Source: Glycomyces amatae (GTDB lineage: Bacteria; Actinomycetota; Actinomycetes; Mycobacteriales; Micromonosporaceae). Taken from it: DNA of 64,000 bases. Shown here one piece after another: positions 37,402 through 46,642 of this stretch. Each line of letters begins with the position of its first letter. The stretch's first letter is position 1. Position numbers and translations under genes: made by a program. Under the pieces are notes generated by a model. The model did no database searches. It was given only the letters and a program-made list of their open reading frames with translations, and was not told the origin of the DNA. The stretch spans positions 124,001 through 188,000 of the forward strand of contig NZ_JAJLQZ010000007.1 of assembly GCF_020991375.1 (NCBI RefSeq), written 5' to 3'.

Positions 37402-38550
37402 GTGACCACGCCGACCGCCGCCCGGACCAGGCTCCCGGCCCTCGCCTTCGACCTCGGGCTCGCCCTCCTGCTCGGGCTGCTCACGTGCGGCATGACCGTC
37501 GGCGCCGACCCGCACCACGACCCCGGCCGGACCGCGTTCGCCCTCATCGGGCTCGCCGCCGCGTTCCTCGCCGTGCGCCGCCGCCGGCCCGAGATCGCCC
37601 TCGCGGGCACCACCGCGGTCCTCTACCTGTACCTCTACCTCGGCCTCCCCGAAGGCCCCGTCTACCTGCTCCCGGCCGTCGCCGTCTTCTTCCACGCCTT
37701 CGCCAGGCCCCTCAAGACCGCGCTCATCGCCCTCGCGGTCCTGTTCGCCGCCACCACCGCCTACCACGCCCTCGTCCTCGGCGACCCCGCCGACCTCCTG
37801 GTCAGCGCCAGCTTCACCCTCGTCTGGCTCGGCGTCCCCGCCGCCGGGGGCCGCATCGCCCGCGAGGCCCGCCACGCCCGCGACCGCGCCCGCGAGGCCG
37901 AACGCGAACGCCACCGCGCCGACGAGCGCGTCCAGATGGCCCGCGAGATCCACGACGTGGTCGGCCACAGCCTCGCCGTGGTCAGCATGAACGCCGGCGT
38001 CGCCCTCCACGTGCTCGCCAAGCGGCCCGACGTCCCGCCCGAGGCCGTCGAGAACCTCCAGGCGATCCGCGACGCCTCGAACCGCGCCCTCCAGGACCTG
38101 CGCGCCACCCTCGCGCCCCTGCGCCGGGGCCACCAGCTCGAACTGCGCCCGACCGGCGCCATCGCCGACATACCGTCCCTCGTGGACGGCGTCCGCAAAG
38201 GCGGGCTCGCCGTCGAGTGCACCGTCTCGGGCGACCCCGGCGCCGTGCCCGCCGGCATCGCCGCCACCGTCTACCGCGTCGTCCAGGAGTCGCTGACCAA
38301 CGTCATCCGCCACGCCGAGGCCACCGGGGCCCGCGTCCGGATCGACTGCCGGCCCGACCGCGTCGCCGTCAGCGTCGAGGACGACGGCCGCGGCGGCCCC
38401 GTCGACCCCGACCGGATGGGCCAGGGCATCACCGGGATGATGGAGCGGGTCCGCGCCGCCGGCGGCGCCTTCAGCGCCGCCCCCGCACCCGGCGGCGGGT
38501 TCGCCGTCGAAGCCGACCTTCCCTACGGCCGCCAGAAGGAACGCGCATGA
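37402..38550 (+). CDS. Two-component sensor histidine kinase (HisKA_3 type)
   Basis: 382 residues. Several hydrophobic segments (about 12-140) form the sensor. A short coiled stretch of Arg/Glu leads into the dimerisation domain with the phospho-accepting histidine in AREIHDVVGHSLAVVSM (His184), and an HATPase_c domain with NVIRHAEATGARV and VEDDGRGG. The stimulus is unknown; such intramembrane sensors often respond to envelope stress or lipids. GTG start at 37402. It overlaps the response-regulator gene by ATGA. Confidence 0.9.
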   Translation: MTTPTAARTRLPALAFDLGLALLLGLLTCGMTVGADPHHDPGRTAFALIGLAAAFLAVRRRRPEIALAGTTAVLYLYLYLGLPEGPVYLLPAVAVFFHAFARPLKTALIALAVLFAATTAYHALVLGDPADLLVSASFTLVWLGVPAAGGRIAREARHARDRAREAERERHRADERVQMAREIHDVVGHSLAVVSMNAGVALHVLAKRPDVPPEAVENLQAIRDASNRALQDLRATLAPLRRGHQLELRPTGAIADIPSLVDGVRKGGLAVECTVSGDPGAVPAGIAATVYRVVQESLTNVIRHAEATGARVRIDCRPDRVAVSVEDDGRGGPVDPDRMGQGITGMMERVRAAGGAFSAAPAPGGGFAVEADLPYGRQKERA

Positions 38551-39209
38551 TCGACCTCGTCATCGCCGACGACCAGAGCCTCATCAGGATGGCCCTGCGC
38601 AACCTCTTCAAGAACGAGGACGACATCCGCCTCGTCGCCGAGGCCGAGGACGGCACCGCCGCCTGGGAGCTCATCCGGCGCCTCAGGCCCGACGTCGCCC
38701 TCCTCGACATCCGCATGCCCGGCATCGACGGCCTCGAACTGCTGCGCCGCATCGCCCGCGACGCCGACCTGGCCGCCACCCGCGTCGTCATGATCACGAC
38801 CTTCGAGATCGACGAGTACATCTTCGACGCGCTCTCCAGCGGCGCCGCCGGGTTCGTCATGAAGGACGCGCCCCCCGAGGACCTGCTGCGGGCGGTGCGC
38901 CTCGCCGCCGCCGGCGACTCGCTCCTGAGCCCCGACGTCACCCGCAAGGTGATCGCCGCCTACGCCGAGCGCGGCACCGGCCCCGGCCGACCGCACCCGC
39001 GCCTCGCCGACCTGACCGAACGCGAACTGGAGATCCTCCGATGGGTCGCGACCGGCCTGCCGAACGGCGAGATCGGCGAGCGCCTGTTCATCAGCCCCGC
39101 CACCGTCCGCACCCACGTGGGCAGGCTCCTGTCGAAACTCGCCGCCCGCGACCGGGCCGGCCTGGTCGCCATCGCCTACCGCTCGGGACTCGACGTCCCC
39201 GAAGTCTGA
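38547..39209 (+). CDS. NarL/LuxR-family response regulator
   Basis: 220 residues: receiver domain with phosphorylatable Asp54 (VALLDIRMPGIDGLE) and acidic pocket in VIADDQ, then a LuxR-type DNA-binding domain (LTERELEILRWVATGLPNGE, then TVRTHVGRLLSKL). Coupled by a 4-base overlap to the kinase. Probably controls its own operon through the inverted repeat at 37338 (inference). Confidence 0.92.
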   Translation: MIDLVIADDQSLIRMALRNLFKNEDDIRLVAEAEDGTAAWELIRRLRPDVALLDIRMPGIDGLELLRRIARDADLAATRVVMITTFEIDEYIFDALSSGAAGFVMKDAPPEDLLRAVRLAAAGDSLLSPDVTRKVIAAYAERGTGPGRPHPRLADLTERELEILRWVATGLPNGEIGERLFISPATVRTHVGRLLSKLAARDRAGLVAIAYRSGLDVPEV

Positions 39210-39279
39210 CGACCCGCACCTCGTGCCGCATCGGCCCGTGCCGTGGCCGAACCGACACGGGACCGGCTAGCCTCGGGCC

Positions 39280-40443
39280 ATGCCTTCGAGCCCGCACCTG
39301 GCCGCGCTCCCGCCCGCCTACGACACCGGCACCCTCGCCGATGTCATGCCCACCGCCCTTGCGGCCCTAGGCGTCAGGCCACCGCACGGCGGCACCGTCC
39401 TGCGCGGGGCCGAACTCGACGGCGTCCGCCGCGTCGCCGTCCTCCTCCTCGACGGCTTCGGCTACCACCTCCTGGGCCAGGCCGCCCAGGCCAGCGCCAC
39501 CATCGGCGCCCTCCACCACGGCGAGCTCGGCACCCTCACCCCCATCACCGCCACCGTGCCCTCCTCGACCCCGATCAGCCTCGCCTCCCTGGCCTGCGGC
39601 GCCCCGCCCGGCGTCCACGGCATCATCGGCTTCACCGTCCGCGTCCCCGACACCGGCGACCTGGTCACCCACATCCGCTGGGAGGGCGCCCCCGACCCCG
39701 AGACGTGGCAGCCCGAGCCCACCGCGTTCGAGGCGGCCGCGGCCGACGGCGTCGCCTGCACCGTCGTCACCAGCGGCGCCTTCCGCCGCACCGGCCTGAC
39801 CCGCGCGATCTACCGCGGCGCCGACTGGCTCCCGGCCGCCAGCCCCCGCGAGGTCGCCGAAGGCGCGGTCGCCGCGCTCGCGCGCGGCGACCGCAGCCTC
39901 GTCTACGCCTACCTGCCGGACGTCGACACCGCCGGGCACTTCCACGGGATCGGCTCCCCCGAATGGCTCGAGGCCGTCGCCGAGGTCGCCGAGGCCATCG
40001 ACGGCATCCTCACGGGCCTGCCGAAGGACGCGGCCCTCATGGTCACCGCCGACCACGGCATGGTGAACGTCACCGACCGCCTGCACGTGGACCAGCGGCC
40101 CGACCTCGCGCAGGGCGTCGAGGCGATCGCGGGGGACGGGCGGATGCGGTACCTGTACGCGGCGCCGGGCGCCCTGGAGGACGTGCGGCAGGCGTGGACC
40201 GAGGCCGTCGGCGGCCGGGCCGAGCTCATCGACCGCGATGAGGCGGTCGACCGCGGCTGGTTCGGCCCGAAGGTCGCCGAGTCGAGCCGCGAGCGCATCG
40301 GCGACCTGGTGGTGGCCTGCAAGGGCACGTTCGCGATCGTCGGCGTCGAAGGGGAGCCGCCGCACGTGGCCAGGCTCATCGGCCAGCACGGCGGGCTCAC
40401 GGCCGCCGAGATGGCCGTCCCGCTCTGGTCCTACCGCCGGTAG
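39280..40443 (+). CDS. Nucleotide pyrophosphatase/phosphodiesterase, alkaline-phosphatase superfamily
   Basis: 387 residues. The metal-binding Asp is in VAVLLLDGFGYH, the Ser/Thr nucleophile lies in ATVPSSTPISLASL, and further metal ligands lie in YLPDVDTAGHFHG and VTADHGM. No signal peptide is visible, so it is probably cytoplasmic. In several actinobacteria a gene of this type lies near dinB, though I cannot confirm how general this is. ATG at 39280. Followed by repeat R9. Confidence 0.88.
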   Translation: MPSSPHLAALPPAYDTGTLADVMPTALAALGVRPPHGGTVLRGAELDGVRRVAVLLLDGFGYHLLGQAAQASATIGALHHGELGTLTPITATVPSSTPISLASLACGAPPGVHGIIGFTVRVPDTGDLVTHIRWEGAPDPETWQPEPTAFEAAAADGVACTVVTSGAFRRTGLTRAIYRGADWLPAASPREVAEGAVAALARGDRSLVYAYLPDVDTAGHFHGIGSPEWLEAVAEVAEAIDGILTGLPKDAALMVTADHGMVNVTDRLHVDQRPDLAQGVEAIAGDGRMRYLYAAPGALEDVRQAWTEAVGGRAELIDRDEAVDRGWFGPKVAESSRERIGDLVVACKGTFAIVGVEGEPPHVARLIGQHGGLTAAEMAVPLWSYRR

Positions 40444-40512
40444 GGCCGGACCGGCGGCGCCTGCGCGGCGACCGGGCGGCAGGCGCGCAGCACCGAGGCC
40501 CCCGGGACCGCT

Positions 40513-40578
40513 GGGGAAAGGCCCCCGATCTCCATGGTGCCCGAGGGGTGCGACAAAACCGCCGACACCGTTCGAGTG
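40513..40578 (-). repeat. Intergenic repeat, copy R9 (short/diverged)
   Basis: On the minus strand it reads TCGAACGGTGTCGG, TTGTCGCACCCCTCGGGCAC and CATGGAGATCGGGGGCC, matching R6. It lies between the phosphodiesterase gene and dinB. Confidence 0.5.
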
Positions 40579-40650
40579 AGCCCGATCGCAGGCGATTCCG
40601 GGCGCCCGCCGCGGCCCCTCCGTGTCGGACCCTCCCGTTAGGCTTCTGGC

Positions 40651-41895
40651 GTGGCCAGCGAGCACGACCGCTACATCGGTCCTGATTTGCCCGATGAAGA
40701 CCTCCATGTCCTCCATGTGGACATGGACGCGTTCTTCGCATCCGTGGAGATCGCCCGGAACCCCGCGCTGCGCGGCAAGCCCGTGATCGTCGCCGGACTC
40801 GGGCCCCGCGGCGTCGTCGCCGCGGCCTCCTACGAGGCCCGCAGGTACGGCGTCCACTCGGCCCTGCCCACCGCCGTCGCCCGCCGCCGCTGCCCGCACG
40901 GGGTGTACATCACCCCCACGGTCTCCTACCGGGAGGTCTCGCGCGAGGTCATGGCGATCTTCCGCGAGTTCACCCCGCACGTCCAGCCCATCTCGGTCGA
41001 CGAGGCGTTCCTCGACGTCGCGGGCGCCCGCCGCCTCATCGGCTCGCCCGTCCAGATCGCCACGGCCATCCGCGAACGCGTCCGCGCCGAGCACGGCATC
41101 ACCTGCACCGTCGGCATCGCCTCCACCAAATTCCTCGCGAAACTCGCCTCCGAGGCCTCCAAACCCGACGGCCTCGGCGTCGTCCCCGTCGCCACCGAGC
41201 TCGAGTTCCTCCACCCGCTCCCCGTCCGCGCCGTCTGGGGCATCGGCGAGAAGACCGCCGAGAAGCTCACCCGCCTGGGACTGCGCACCGTCGGCGACCT
41301 CGCCCGCCTCGACGTCGACAGCCTCGCCGCCTCGGTCGGCACCGCCGGCGCCGAGCACCTGTACGCGCTCGCGCGGAACATCGACCCGCGGCCGGTCCGG
41401 CCCGAGCGGGTCGAGAAGTCCATCAGCGGCGAGACCACGTTCGACCGGGACGCCCCCGACGGGGCGGTGTGGGGGCCGGTGCTCCTGGAGCTGTCGCGCA
41501 AGGTCGCCTCGCGGGCCCGCGCGGCCGGCTGGGCCGGCCGCGGCGTCACCGTGAAGATCCGGTTCGGCGACTTCCGCACGATCACGCGCTCGCGCCGCCT
41601 CACCGCCCCCACCGACGTGGGACATGAGATCTACGCCGCCGCAAGGGACCTCGCGGACGCGGCCGCGACCGCGCCGGTGCGGCTCATCGGCGTGCGGCTC
41701 GACCACCTCGTGGAGGCCGCCGCGGCGGGCCGGCAGGTCGCGCTCGGCGAACCCGAGCACGGGTGGCGCGACATCGAGACGGTGATGGACCGGGCGAGCG
41801 AGAAGTTCGGCAAAGGGGCCGTGCGCTCGGCCGGCCGGCTCGAGCGCCGTGACTCGCGTGTAGACACCCGCGGATCGGGGAACACCGAGCGTTGA
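40651..41895 (+). CDS. dinB: DNA polymerase IV
   Basis: 414-residue Y-family translesion polymerase. Catalytic aspartate in HVDMDAFFASVE (Asp24), the SVDEAFLDV acid pair, the YEARRYGVHSALPTAVARRR steric region, helix-hairpin-helix WGIGEKTAEKLTRLG and the little-finger domain. Complete. GTG start at 40651. No clear LexA/DinR box was seen just upstream. The C-terminus does not show an obvious beta-clamp motif. Confidence 0.94.
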   Translation: MASEHDRYIGPDLPDEDLHVLHVDMDAFFASVEIARNPALRGKPVIVAGLGPRGVVAAASYEARRYGVHSALPTAVARRRCPHGVYITPTVSYREVSREVMAIFREFTPHVQPISVDEAFLDVAGARRLIGSPVQIATAIRERVRAEHGITCTVGIASTKFLAKLASEASKPDGLGVVPVATELEFLHPLPVRAVWGIGEKTAEKLTRLGLRTVGDLARLDVDSLAASVGTAGAEHLYALARNIDPRPVRPERVEKSISGETTFDRDAPDGAVWGPVLLELSRKVASRARAAGWAGRGVTVKIRFGDFRTITRSRRLTAPTDVGHEIYAAARDLADAAATAPVRLIGVRLDHLVEAAAAGRQVALGEPEHGWRDIETVMDRASEKFGKGAVRSAGRLERRDSRVDTRGSGNTER

Positions 41896-42063
41896 GCGCA
41901 CCCGCGCTCGGGAGTTTCCGCCAGTAGAGCCGACAGGGCCAGAACGGACCGATTCAAGGACGAACTGCCTTCCGCCTCGGGCGAAAGCCTCGTAGACTTG
42001 GATGCGAACCACTGAGGCCGCCGTCTGGCAGGGGCCTCGCAGACCTAGCGCAGGAGGAGTGTC

Positions 42064-42477
42064 GTGCCGCTCTCCGACCACGAACAACGCCTGTTCGAGC
42101 AAATCGAGCAGTCCTTGTCCGAAGACCCGCAGTTCGCCTCTGCCGTGCGCGCCCAGGACCCGGCGCACGTGACCCGGAGGCGGCTGATCCTGGCCGGCAT
42201 CGTCACGGTCATCGGCATCGGGGCCGTCATCGGCACCGTGATCGCCGGCGGCGAGGTCGCCCAGTGGGGCGCCCCGATCGGCGCCGTGTTCATGTTCGGC
42301 GGCCTGATCCTGGGCCTGTGGGCCCAGCGCCGCGGCACGAATGTGAAGCTGAAGGCGGTCGACGGCAAGGCGACCCGCACCACGGGAGGCCCCTCGAAGA
42401 GCGCCAAGCCCGGCGGCTTCACCTCCCGCATGGAGGAGCGGTGGCGCCGGCGCCGTGACAACGGCGACATCTTCTGA
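42064..42477 (+). CDS. DUF3040 membrane protein
   Basis: 137 residues. The N-terminal MPLSDHEQRLFEQIEQSLSE is the family signature, followed by two membrane helices (about 43-62 and 70-88) and a basic cytoplasmic tail. Function unknown; these proteins are restricted to actinobacteria and often sit close to the division (dcw) cluster, which is not in this window. GTG at 42064 with AGGAGGAG upstream. Confidence 0.88.
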   Translation: MPLSDHEQRLFEQIEQSLSEDPQFASAVRAQDPAHVTRRRLILAGIVTVIGIGAVIGTVIAGGEVAQWGAPIGAVFMFGGLILGLWAQRRGTNVKLKAVDGKATRTTGGPSKSAKPGGFTSRMEERWRRRRDNGDIF

Positions 42478-42514
42478 CCCTGGACCGCACCCCTCACCTG
42501 CGACACCGAGACCG

Positions 42515-42541
42515 ACGGGCCGCGCCGCAAGGCGGGCCCGT
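42515..42541 (+). terminator. Terminator after the DUF3040 gene
   Basis: ACGGGCC pairs with GGCCCGT, inner CGCC-GCAA-GGCG with one bulged G, followed by TTT. Confidence 0.65.
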
Positions 42542-42573
42542 TTCGCGTGCCCGGGGGAGCGGGGAGCGACCGG

Positions 42574-42646
42574 AGGGCAGGGGCGGGCGCTTGGAGGCGG
42601 CGTTCGCAGCGCCCCCGTTCAACCAGGGTGCCCCGGGGATCCGACA
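42574..42646 (-). repeat. Intergenic hairpin repeat, copy R10
   Basis: On the minus strand TGTCGGATCCCCGGGGCACC, then CTGGTTGAACGGGGGCGCTG and CGAAC, ending GCCCCTGCCC; it matches R4 and R1. It lies in the convergent gap between the DUF3040 and DUF4191 genes. Confidence 0.65.
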
Positions 42647-42664
42647 TTTCCGCGTTTCGTCGCT

Positions 42665-43360
42665 TCAGCGGCCGCGCAGTGCCGCGCGCCGCGCGGCCTT
42701 GCCCGCGTTCGCGCTCGTCGGCATCGGCCCCTTCGGGATCGCCATGCCGATGCCCAGCGCGTCCAGGCGCTTGGCGATGTGGTTGGCGGCCTTCGAGTCG
42801 ATGTTCTTCGGCAGCTTCATGAGGCGCTTGCGCACCTCCGTCACCGAGAAGTCGTCGTTCGCGGTCTCGCCGACCAGGAACGTGTACACCGGGGTCGACC
42901 CGACCACCCGCGAGATCCGCTTCTTCTCCTGCCCGAGGAGCTTGCGGACCTTGCCGCCGCCCTCGCCCAGGAGCACCACCCCGGCCTTGCCGACCGCGCG
43001 GTGGACCATCTGCGTCTCCGACAGGGCCGCCACGCCCGGCGTGACCTGCCATCCGCGGATGCCGTCGATGAGCGCGTACGCCGCGCCCGGCTTCCCGACG
43101 GCCTCCTTGTTCACCACCTTGCTGGTGCGCATGTTGAGCACGATCAGACCCGCCAGCAATGCCACGAACAGGGCGCTGATGTACCACAGCAGCGAGAACC
43201 GGGCGAACACGACCAGGGCGGTCACGATCACGAACGGCAGCAGGATGGCGGCGGCCTCGAGAGGCAGGAACAGCTTGTCCCGCTGGTTCGTGAACTTGAT
43301 GGCCATGCCGATGGTCTTCAGGCGTGACCCGAACGTCTCTTTCTCCTGCTGCTTTGCCAT
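42665..43360 (-). CDS. DUF4191 membrane protein
   Basis: 231 residues. Two adjacent membrane segments (about 32-50 and 55-75) follow a basic N-terminus; the C-terminal 150 residues are soluble (VVLLGEGGGKVRKLLGQEKK). This family is found almost exclusively in actinobacteria beside lipA, as here (30 bases downstream of the lipA stop). Function unknown; the position suggests a link to lipoate metabolism, without direct proof. ATG at 43360. Confidence 0.86.
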   Translation of the reverse strand: MAKQQEKETFGSRLKTIGMAIKFTNQRDKLFLPLEAAAILLPFVIVTALVVFARFSLLWYISALFVALLAGLIVLNMRTSKVVNKEAVGKPGAAYALIDGIRGWQVTPGVAALSETQMVHRAVGKAGVVLLGEGGGKVRKLLGQEKKRISRVVGSTPVYTFLVGETANDDFSVTEVRKRLMKLPKNIDSKAANHIAKRLDALGIGMAIPKGPMPTSANAGKAARRAALRGR

Positions 43361-43390
43361 GAGTTCGATTCTAGTGTGCGTTCCGCGCCC

Positions 43391-44329
43391 TCAAGCGGGG
43401 GCTGCGGCACGCGCCTCGACCGCCTGCCGGTACAGGCGCCCGGCCCGGTACGAGGAGCGCACGAGCGGGCCGCTCATGACCCCCGCGAAGCCGATCTCCT
43501 CGGCCTCGGCCGACAGCTCCACGAACTCCTCGGGCTTGACCCACCGGTCGACAGGGTGGTGGCGCTTGGTCGGGCGCAGGTACTGGGTGATGGTGATGAG
43601 CTCGCACCCGGCCGCGTGCAGGTCCTTCAGGGCCTGCGAGATCTCCTCGCGGGTCTCGCCCATGCCGAGGATCAGGTTCGACTTGGTGACCAGGCCGTCC
43701 TCGCGGGCCTTGGTGATCACCTCGAGGGACCGCTCGTAGCGGAACGCGGGCCGGATCCGCTTGAAGATGCGCGGCACGGTCTCGACGTTGTGCGCGAGCA
43801 CCTCGGGGCGGGACGAGAAGACCTCGGCGAGCTGCTCGGGGACCGCGTTGAAGTCCGGGATGAGCAGCTCGACGCCGCAGCCGGGGATCGCCTCGTGGAT
43901 CCGGCGGACGGTCTCGGCGTAGAGCCACGCGCCGCCGTCGTCCAGGTCGTCGCGGGCGACGCCGGTGACGGTGGCGTACTTCAGGCCCATGGTCTTGACC
44001 GACTCGGCGACCTTCATCGGCTCCAGCTTGTCGAGCGGTCCGGGCTTGCCGGTGTCGATCTGGCAGAAGTCGCACCGTCGCGTGCACTGGGAGCCGCCGA
44101 TGAGGAACGTCGCCTCGCGGTCCTCCCAGCACTCGTAGATGTTCGGGCATCCGGCTTCTTGGCAGACCGTGTGCAGGCCCTCGCTCTTGACCAGGCCCCG
44201 CAGTTCGGTGTACTCGGGGCCGGTCTTGGCCTTGACCTTGATCCAGGAGGGTTTCTTCTCGATCGGGGTCTGGGCGTTGCGCACTTCGAGGCGCAGCATC
44301 CGGCGTCCTTCAGGCTGTACGGAAGTCAC
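43391..44329 (-). CDS. lipA: Lipoyl synthase LipA
   Basis: 312-residue radical-SAM enzyme that inserts two sulfurs into octanoyl-lysine. The auxiliary cluster motif [12 protein letters not shown] and the radical-SAM motif CTRRCDFC are intact. GTG at 44329 is chosen because the extra residues [11 protein letters not shown] match the N-terminus usual in actinobacterial LipA; an ATG at 44299 has the better ribosome site (GAAGGA) and is the alternative. Followed by the DUF4191 gene in an apparent operon. Its partner lipB is at 8891. Confidence 0.95.
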   Translation of the reverse strand: MTSVQPEGRRMLRLEVRNAQTPIEKKPSWIKVKAKTGPEYTELRGLVKSEGLHTVCQEAGCPNIYECWEDREATFLIGGSQCTRRCDFCQIDTGKPGPLDKLEPMKVAESVKTMGLKYATVTGVARDDLDDGGAWLYAETVRRIHEAIPGCGVELLIPDFNAVPEQLAEVFSSRPEVLAHNVETVPRIFKRIRPAFRYERSLEVITKAREDGLVTKSNLILGMGETREEISQALKDLHAAGCELITITQYLRPTKRHHPVDRWVKPEEFVELSAEAEEIGFAGVMSGPLVRSSYRAGRLYRQAVEARAAAPA

Positions 44330-44420
44330 CGGCCCAGCCTACGCCGCGAGGCCGCGGCGCGGCAGGTGTCGCTCGGCACAGCCGCGCCGCGGAGCAGACG
44401 TAGGATGACGATCCCGCTGG

Positions 44421-44450
44421 TCTAATGGGCGCAGCTCTAATGGGCGCAGC
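44421..44450. repeat. Perfect 15-nt tandem duplication upstream of purC
   Basis: TCTAATGGGCGCAGC occurs twice back to back, 20 bases before the purC GTG. It probably lies in the transcription-start or leader region. Confidence 0.75.
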
Positions 44451-44470
44451 GCACGAGCAGGGGAGCAGCA

Positions 44471-45307
44471 GTGGAACTCATTCACCGTGGCAAGGTCCGC
44501 GACGTCTACGCCGACGGGGACGACCTGGTCCTGGTCGCCTCCAACCGCGTCAGCGTCTTCGACGTCGTGCTGCCCACCGAGATCCCCGAGAAGGGCGCCC
44601 TGCTCACCGCGCTCAGCCTGTGGTGGTTCGAGCGGCTCGCCGACCTCGTCCCCAACCACGTCGTCTCCGCCGAGGACGTGCCCGCCGAGTTCGCCGGCCG
44701 CGCCGTGCGCGTGCGCCGCCTCGACATGGTCCCGGTCGAGGCCGTCGTCCGCGGCTACCTCACCGGCTCGGGCCTCGCCGACTACCGGGCCACCGGCGCC
44801 GTCTGCGGCATCGCCCTCCCCGAGGGCCTCGAGGACGGCTCGCGCCTGCCCGAGCCGATCTTCACCCCGACCACGAAGGCCGCCGTCGGCGACCACGACG
44901 AGCCCATCGAGTTCGCGCAGGTCGTCGCGACCGTCGGCCCCGACCTCGCCGAGCGGGTCCGCGACCTGACCATGGCCGTCTACCGCCGCGGCGCCGAGAT
45001 CGCGCTCGAACGCGGCATCATCATCGCCGACACCAAGCTCGAGTTCGGCGTCGACTCCGGCGGCGTGCTGCGCCTCGCCGACGAGGTCCTCACCTCGGAC
45101 TCCTCGCGCTTCTGGGACGCCGAGGGCTGGAAGCCCGGCCAGACCCAGCCGTCGTTCGACAAGCAGTTCGTGCGCGACTGGGCCAAGTCCACCGGCTGGA
45201 GGCCCGACGGCGCCGCCGCGGCGCCCGAGATCCCCGCACCGATCGTCGACGCCACCCGCGCCCGCTACATCGAGGCCTACGAGCTGCTCACCGGCCGCAG
45301 CTGGTGA
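44471..45307 (+). CDS. purC: Phosphoribosylaminoimidazole-succinocarboxamide synthase PurC
   Basis: 278 residues. It joins CAIR and aspartate with ATP in purine synthesis. Seen: GKVRDVYADGDDLVLVASNRV, VEAVVRGYLTGSG, IADTKLEFGVD and DEVLTSDSSRFWD, the usual nucleotide and substrate motifs. GTG start at 44471 with AGGGGAGC upstream. Transcribed alone; no other pur gene in the window. Confidence 0.96.
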   Translation: MELIHRGKVRDVYADGDDLVLVASNRVSVFDVVLPTEIPEKGALLTALSLWWFERLADLVPNHVVSAEDVPAEFAGRAVRVRRLDMVPVEAVVRGYLTGSGLADYRATGAVCGIALPEGLEDGSRLPEPIFTPTTKAAVGDHDEPIEFAQVVATVGPDLAERVRDLTMAVYRRGAEIALERGIIIADTKLEFGVDSGGVLRLADEVLTSDSSRFWDAEGWKPGQTQPSFDKQFVRDWAKSTGWRPDGAAAAPEIPAPIVDATRARYIEAYELLTGRSW

Positions 45308-45463
45308 CGCCCCGGCGCCCGCGGCCCCAGCCGCTCCCGCGCGGGCGGCGACCCGGTCCGGCCGGGCCCGCGTGCGCGGCACCGGCCGGTCCCTCGCCGG
45401 CGACGAGCCCTCCCCGTCCCGCCGAACGGCCGCACCGATCCGGCGAGCGCGCCGCCCGCCGGG

Positions 45464-46642
45464 TCACCGCTTGCCGCTCACCCGCGGGACCCACATCCGC
45501 ACCGCCCAGCCGCCCTCCGGCGTCGGCCCCGCGCTGAACCGCCCGCCCAGCAGCTCCGCGCGCTGCCGCAGCCCCAGCAGGCCGTGCCGCGAACCCGGCA
45601 GCTCCAGCACCGGCCGCGACCCGGCCTCGTTCTCGATGGCGACGCTCGCCCCCTGGCCCCGGTTGGTCACCGACACCGTCACCGGCGCCTCCGGGGCGTG
45701 CTTGCGGGCGTTCGTGAGCGCCTCCTGCACGGTCCGGTAGATCGCCCGCTGGGCCGCCGGGTCGAGCCCCACGATCCGCTCCACCCGCAGCTCGACGTCG
45801 ATCCCGCTGCCCGAGACCAGCCCGTCCAGCTGCTCCAGGGTCGGCTGCGGCGTCAACTCGGTCTCGCGCGTGCCCGAGGCCCGCAGCACCTGCACCATGT
45901 GCCGCAGCTCCTCCAGCGTGGTCACGCTCAGGCGCCGGATGGTCGAGGCGGCCGTGCGGCTCTCCTCGTCCTTCGCCTGGACCTGCAACGCCCCGGCCTG
46001 CACCGCGATGAGGCTGACCTGGTGGGCGACCACGTCGTGCATCTCCCGCGCCAGCTGGGCCCGCTCGGCGGACAGGGCCTGCTGGGTCAGCAGCACCTGC
46101 TCGTGCTCCCGGGCCTCCTCGATCTCCGCGATCCGGTCGGTCAGGTCCTGCCGGGCCCGCTGGCTGTAGCCGAAGATCGCGGGGACCGCCGCCATGACCG
46201 TGTAGGAGAGCACCAGCCGCAGGAAGGGCTCGACGGGCGTGACATGGAAGTGCAGCTGGTCCAGGGCCTCGTCGAGCGGCAGCCGCCACGGGCCCAGGAA
46301 CAGGTGGTAGAGCTGCGTTCCCTGGAGGACGAAGCACACCGCCAGCATCGCCGTGGCGAGCAGCGGCGGCCACATGCGCCGCGACTGGCGGGTGAGCGTG
46401 TACAGCGCGATCATCGACGCGACCTTCTCGAACACCATGAACGCCGCCGGCAGCGTGATCAGGAAGACCAGGAACGGCCACCGCCTGCGGAACACCAGGA
46501 CCGCGACGCCGATGACCGCGAACGTCGCGACCGGCTGGTTGGCGATGTCGATGACGAACAGGAGGTGGGCGACCGCCAGGACCATGGCCCCGGCGTCCCA
46601 GGCCCACTGCGGCACCCGCTCCAACCGGTCCGACCAGATCAC
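45464..46642 (-). CDS. Two-component sensor histidine kinase (HisKA_3 type)
   Basis: 392 residues. Hydrophobic segments over about 15-200 form the sensor, then a coiled coil (IAEIEEAREHEQVL), the phosphoacceptor histidine in AREMHDVVAHQVSLI and an HATPase_c domain (EALTNARKHAP, GLLGLRQRAELLGG). GTG at 46642 overlaps the response-regulator stop by GTGA; the longer open frame upstream crosses the regulator gene and is rejected. Signal unknown. Confidence 0.9.
   Translation of the reverse strand: MIWSDRLERVPQWAWDAGAMVLAVAHLLFVIDIANQPVATFAVIGVAVLVFRRRWPFLVFLITLPAAFMVFEKVASMIALYTLTRQSRRMWPPLLATAMLAVCFVLQGTQLYHLFLGPWRLPLDEALDQLHFHVTPVEPFLRLVLSYTVMAAVPAIFGYSQRARQDLTDRIAEIEEAREHEQVLLTQQALSAERAQLAREMHDVVAHQVSLIAVQAGALQVQAKDEESRTAASTIRRLSVTTLEELRHMVQVLRASGTRETELTPQPTLEQLDGLVSGSGIDVELRVERIVGLDPAAQRAIYRTVQEALTNARKHAPEAPVTVSVTNRGQGASVAIENEAGSRPVLELPGSRHGLLGLRQRAELLGGRFSAGPTPEGGWAVRMWVPRVSGKR

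Noticed and set aside
44297-44329. Shorter lipA start at ATG 44299
   Set aside because: It has a better ribosome site, but the extra N-terminal residues are conserved in actinobacterial LipA as I recall them; kept as the alternative.
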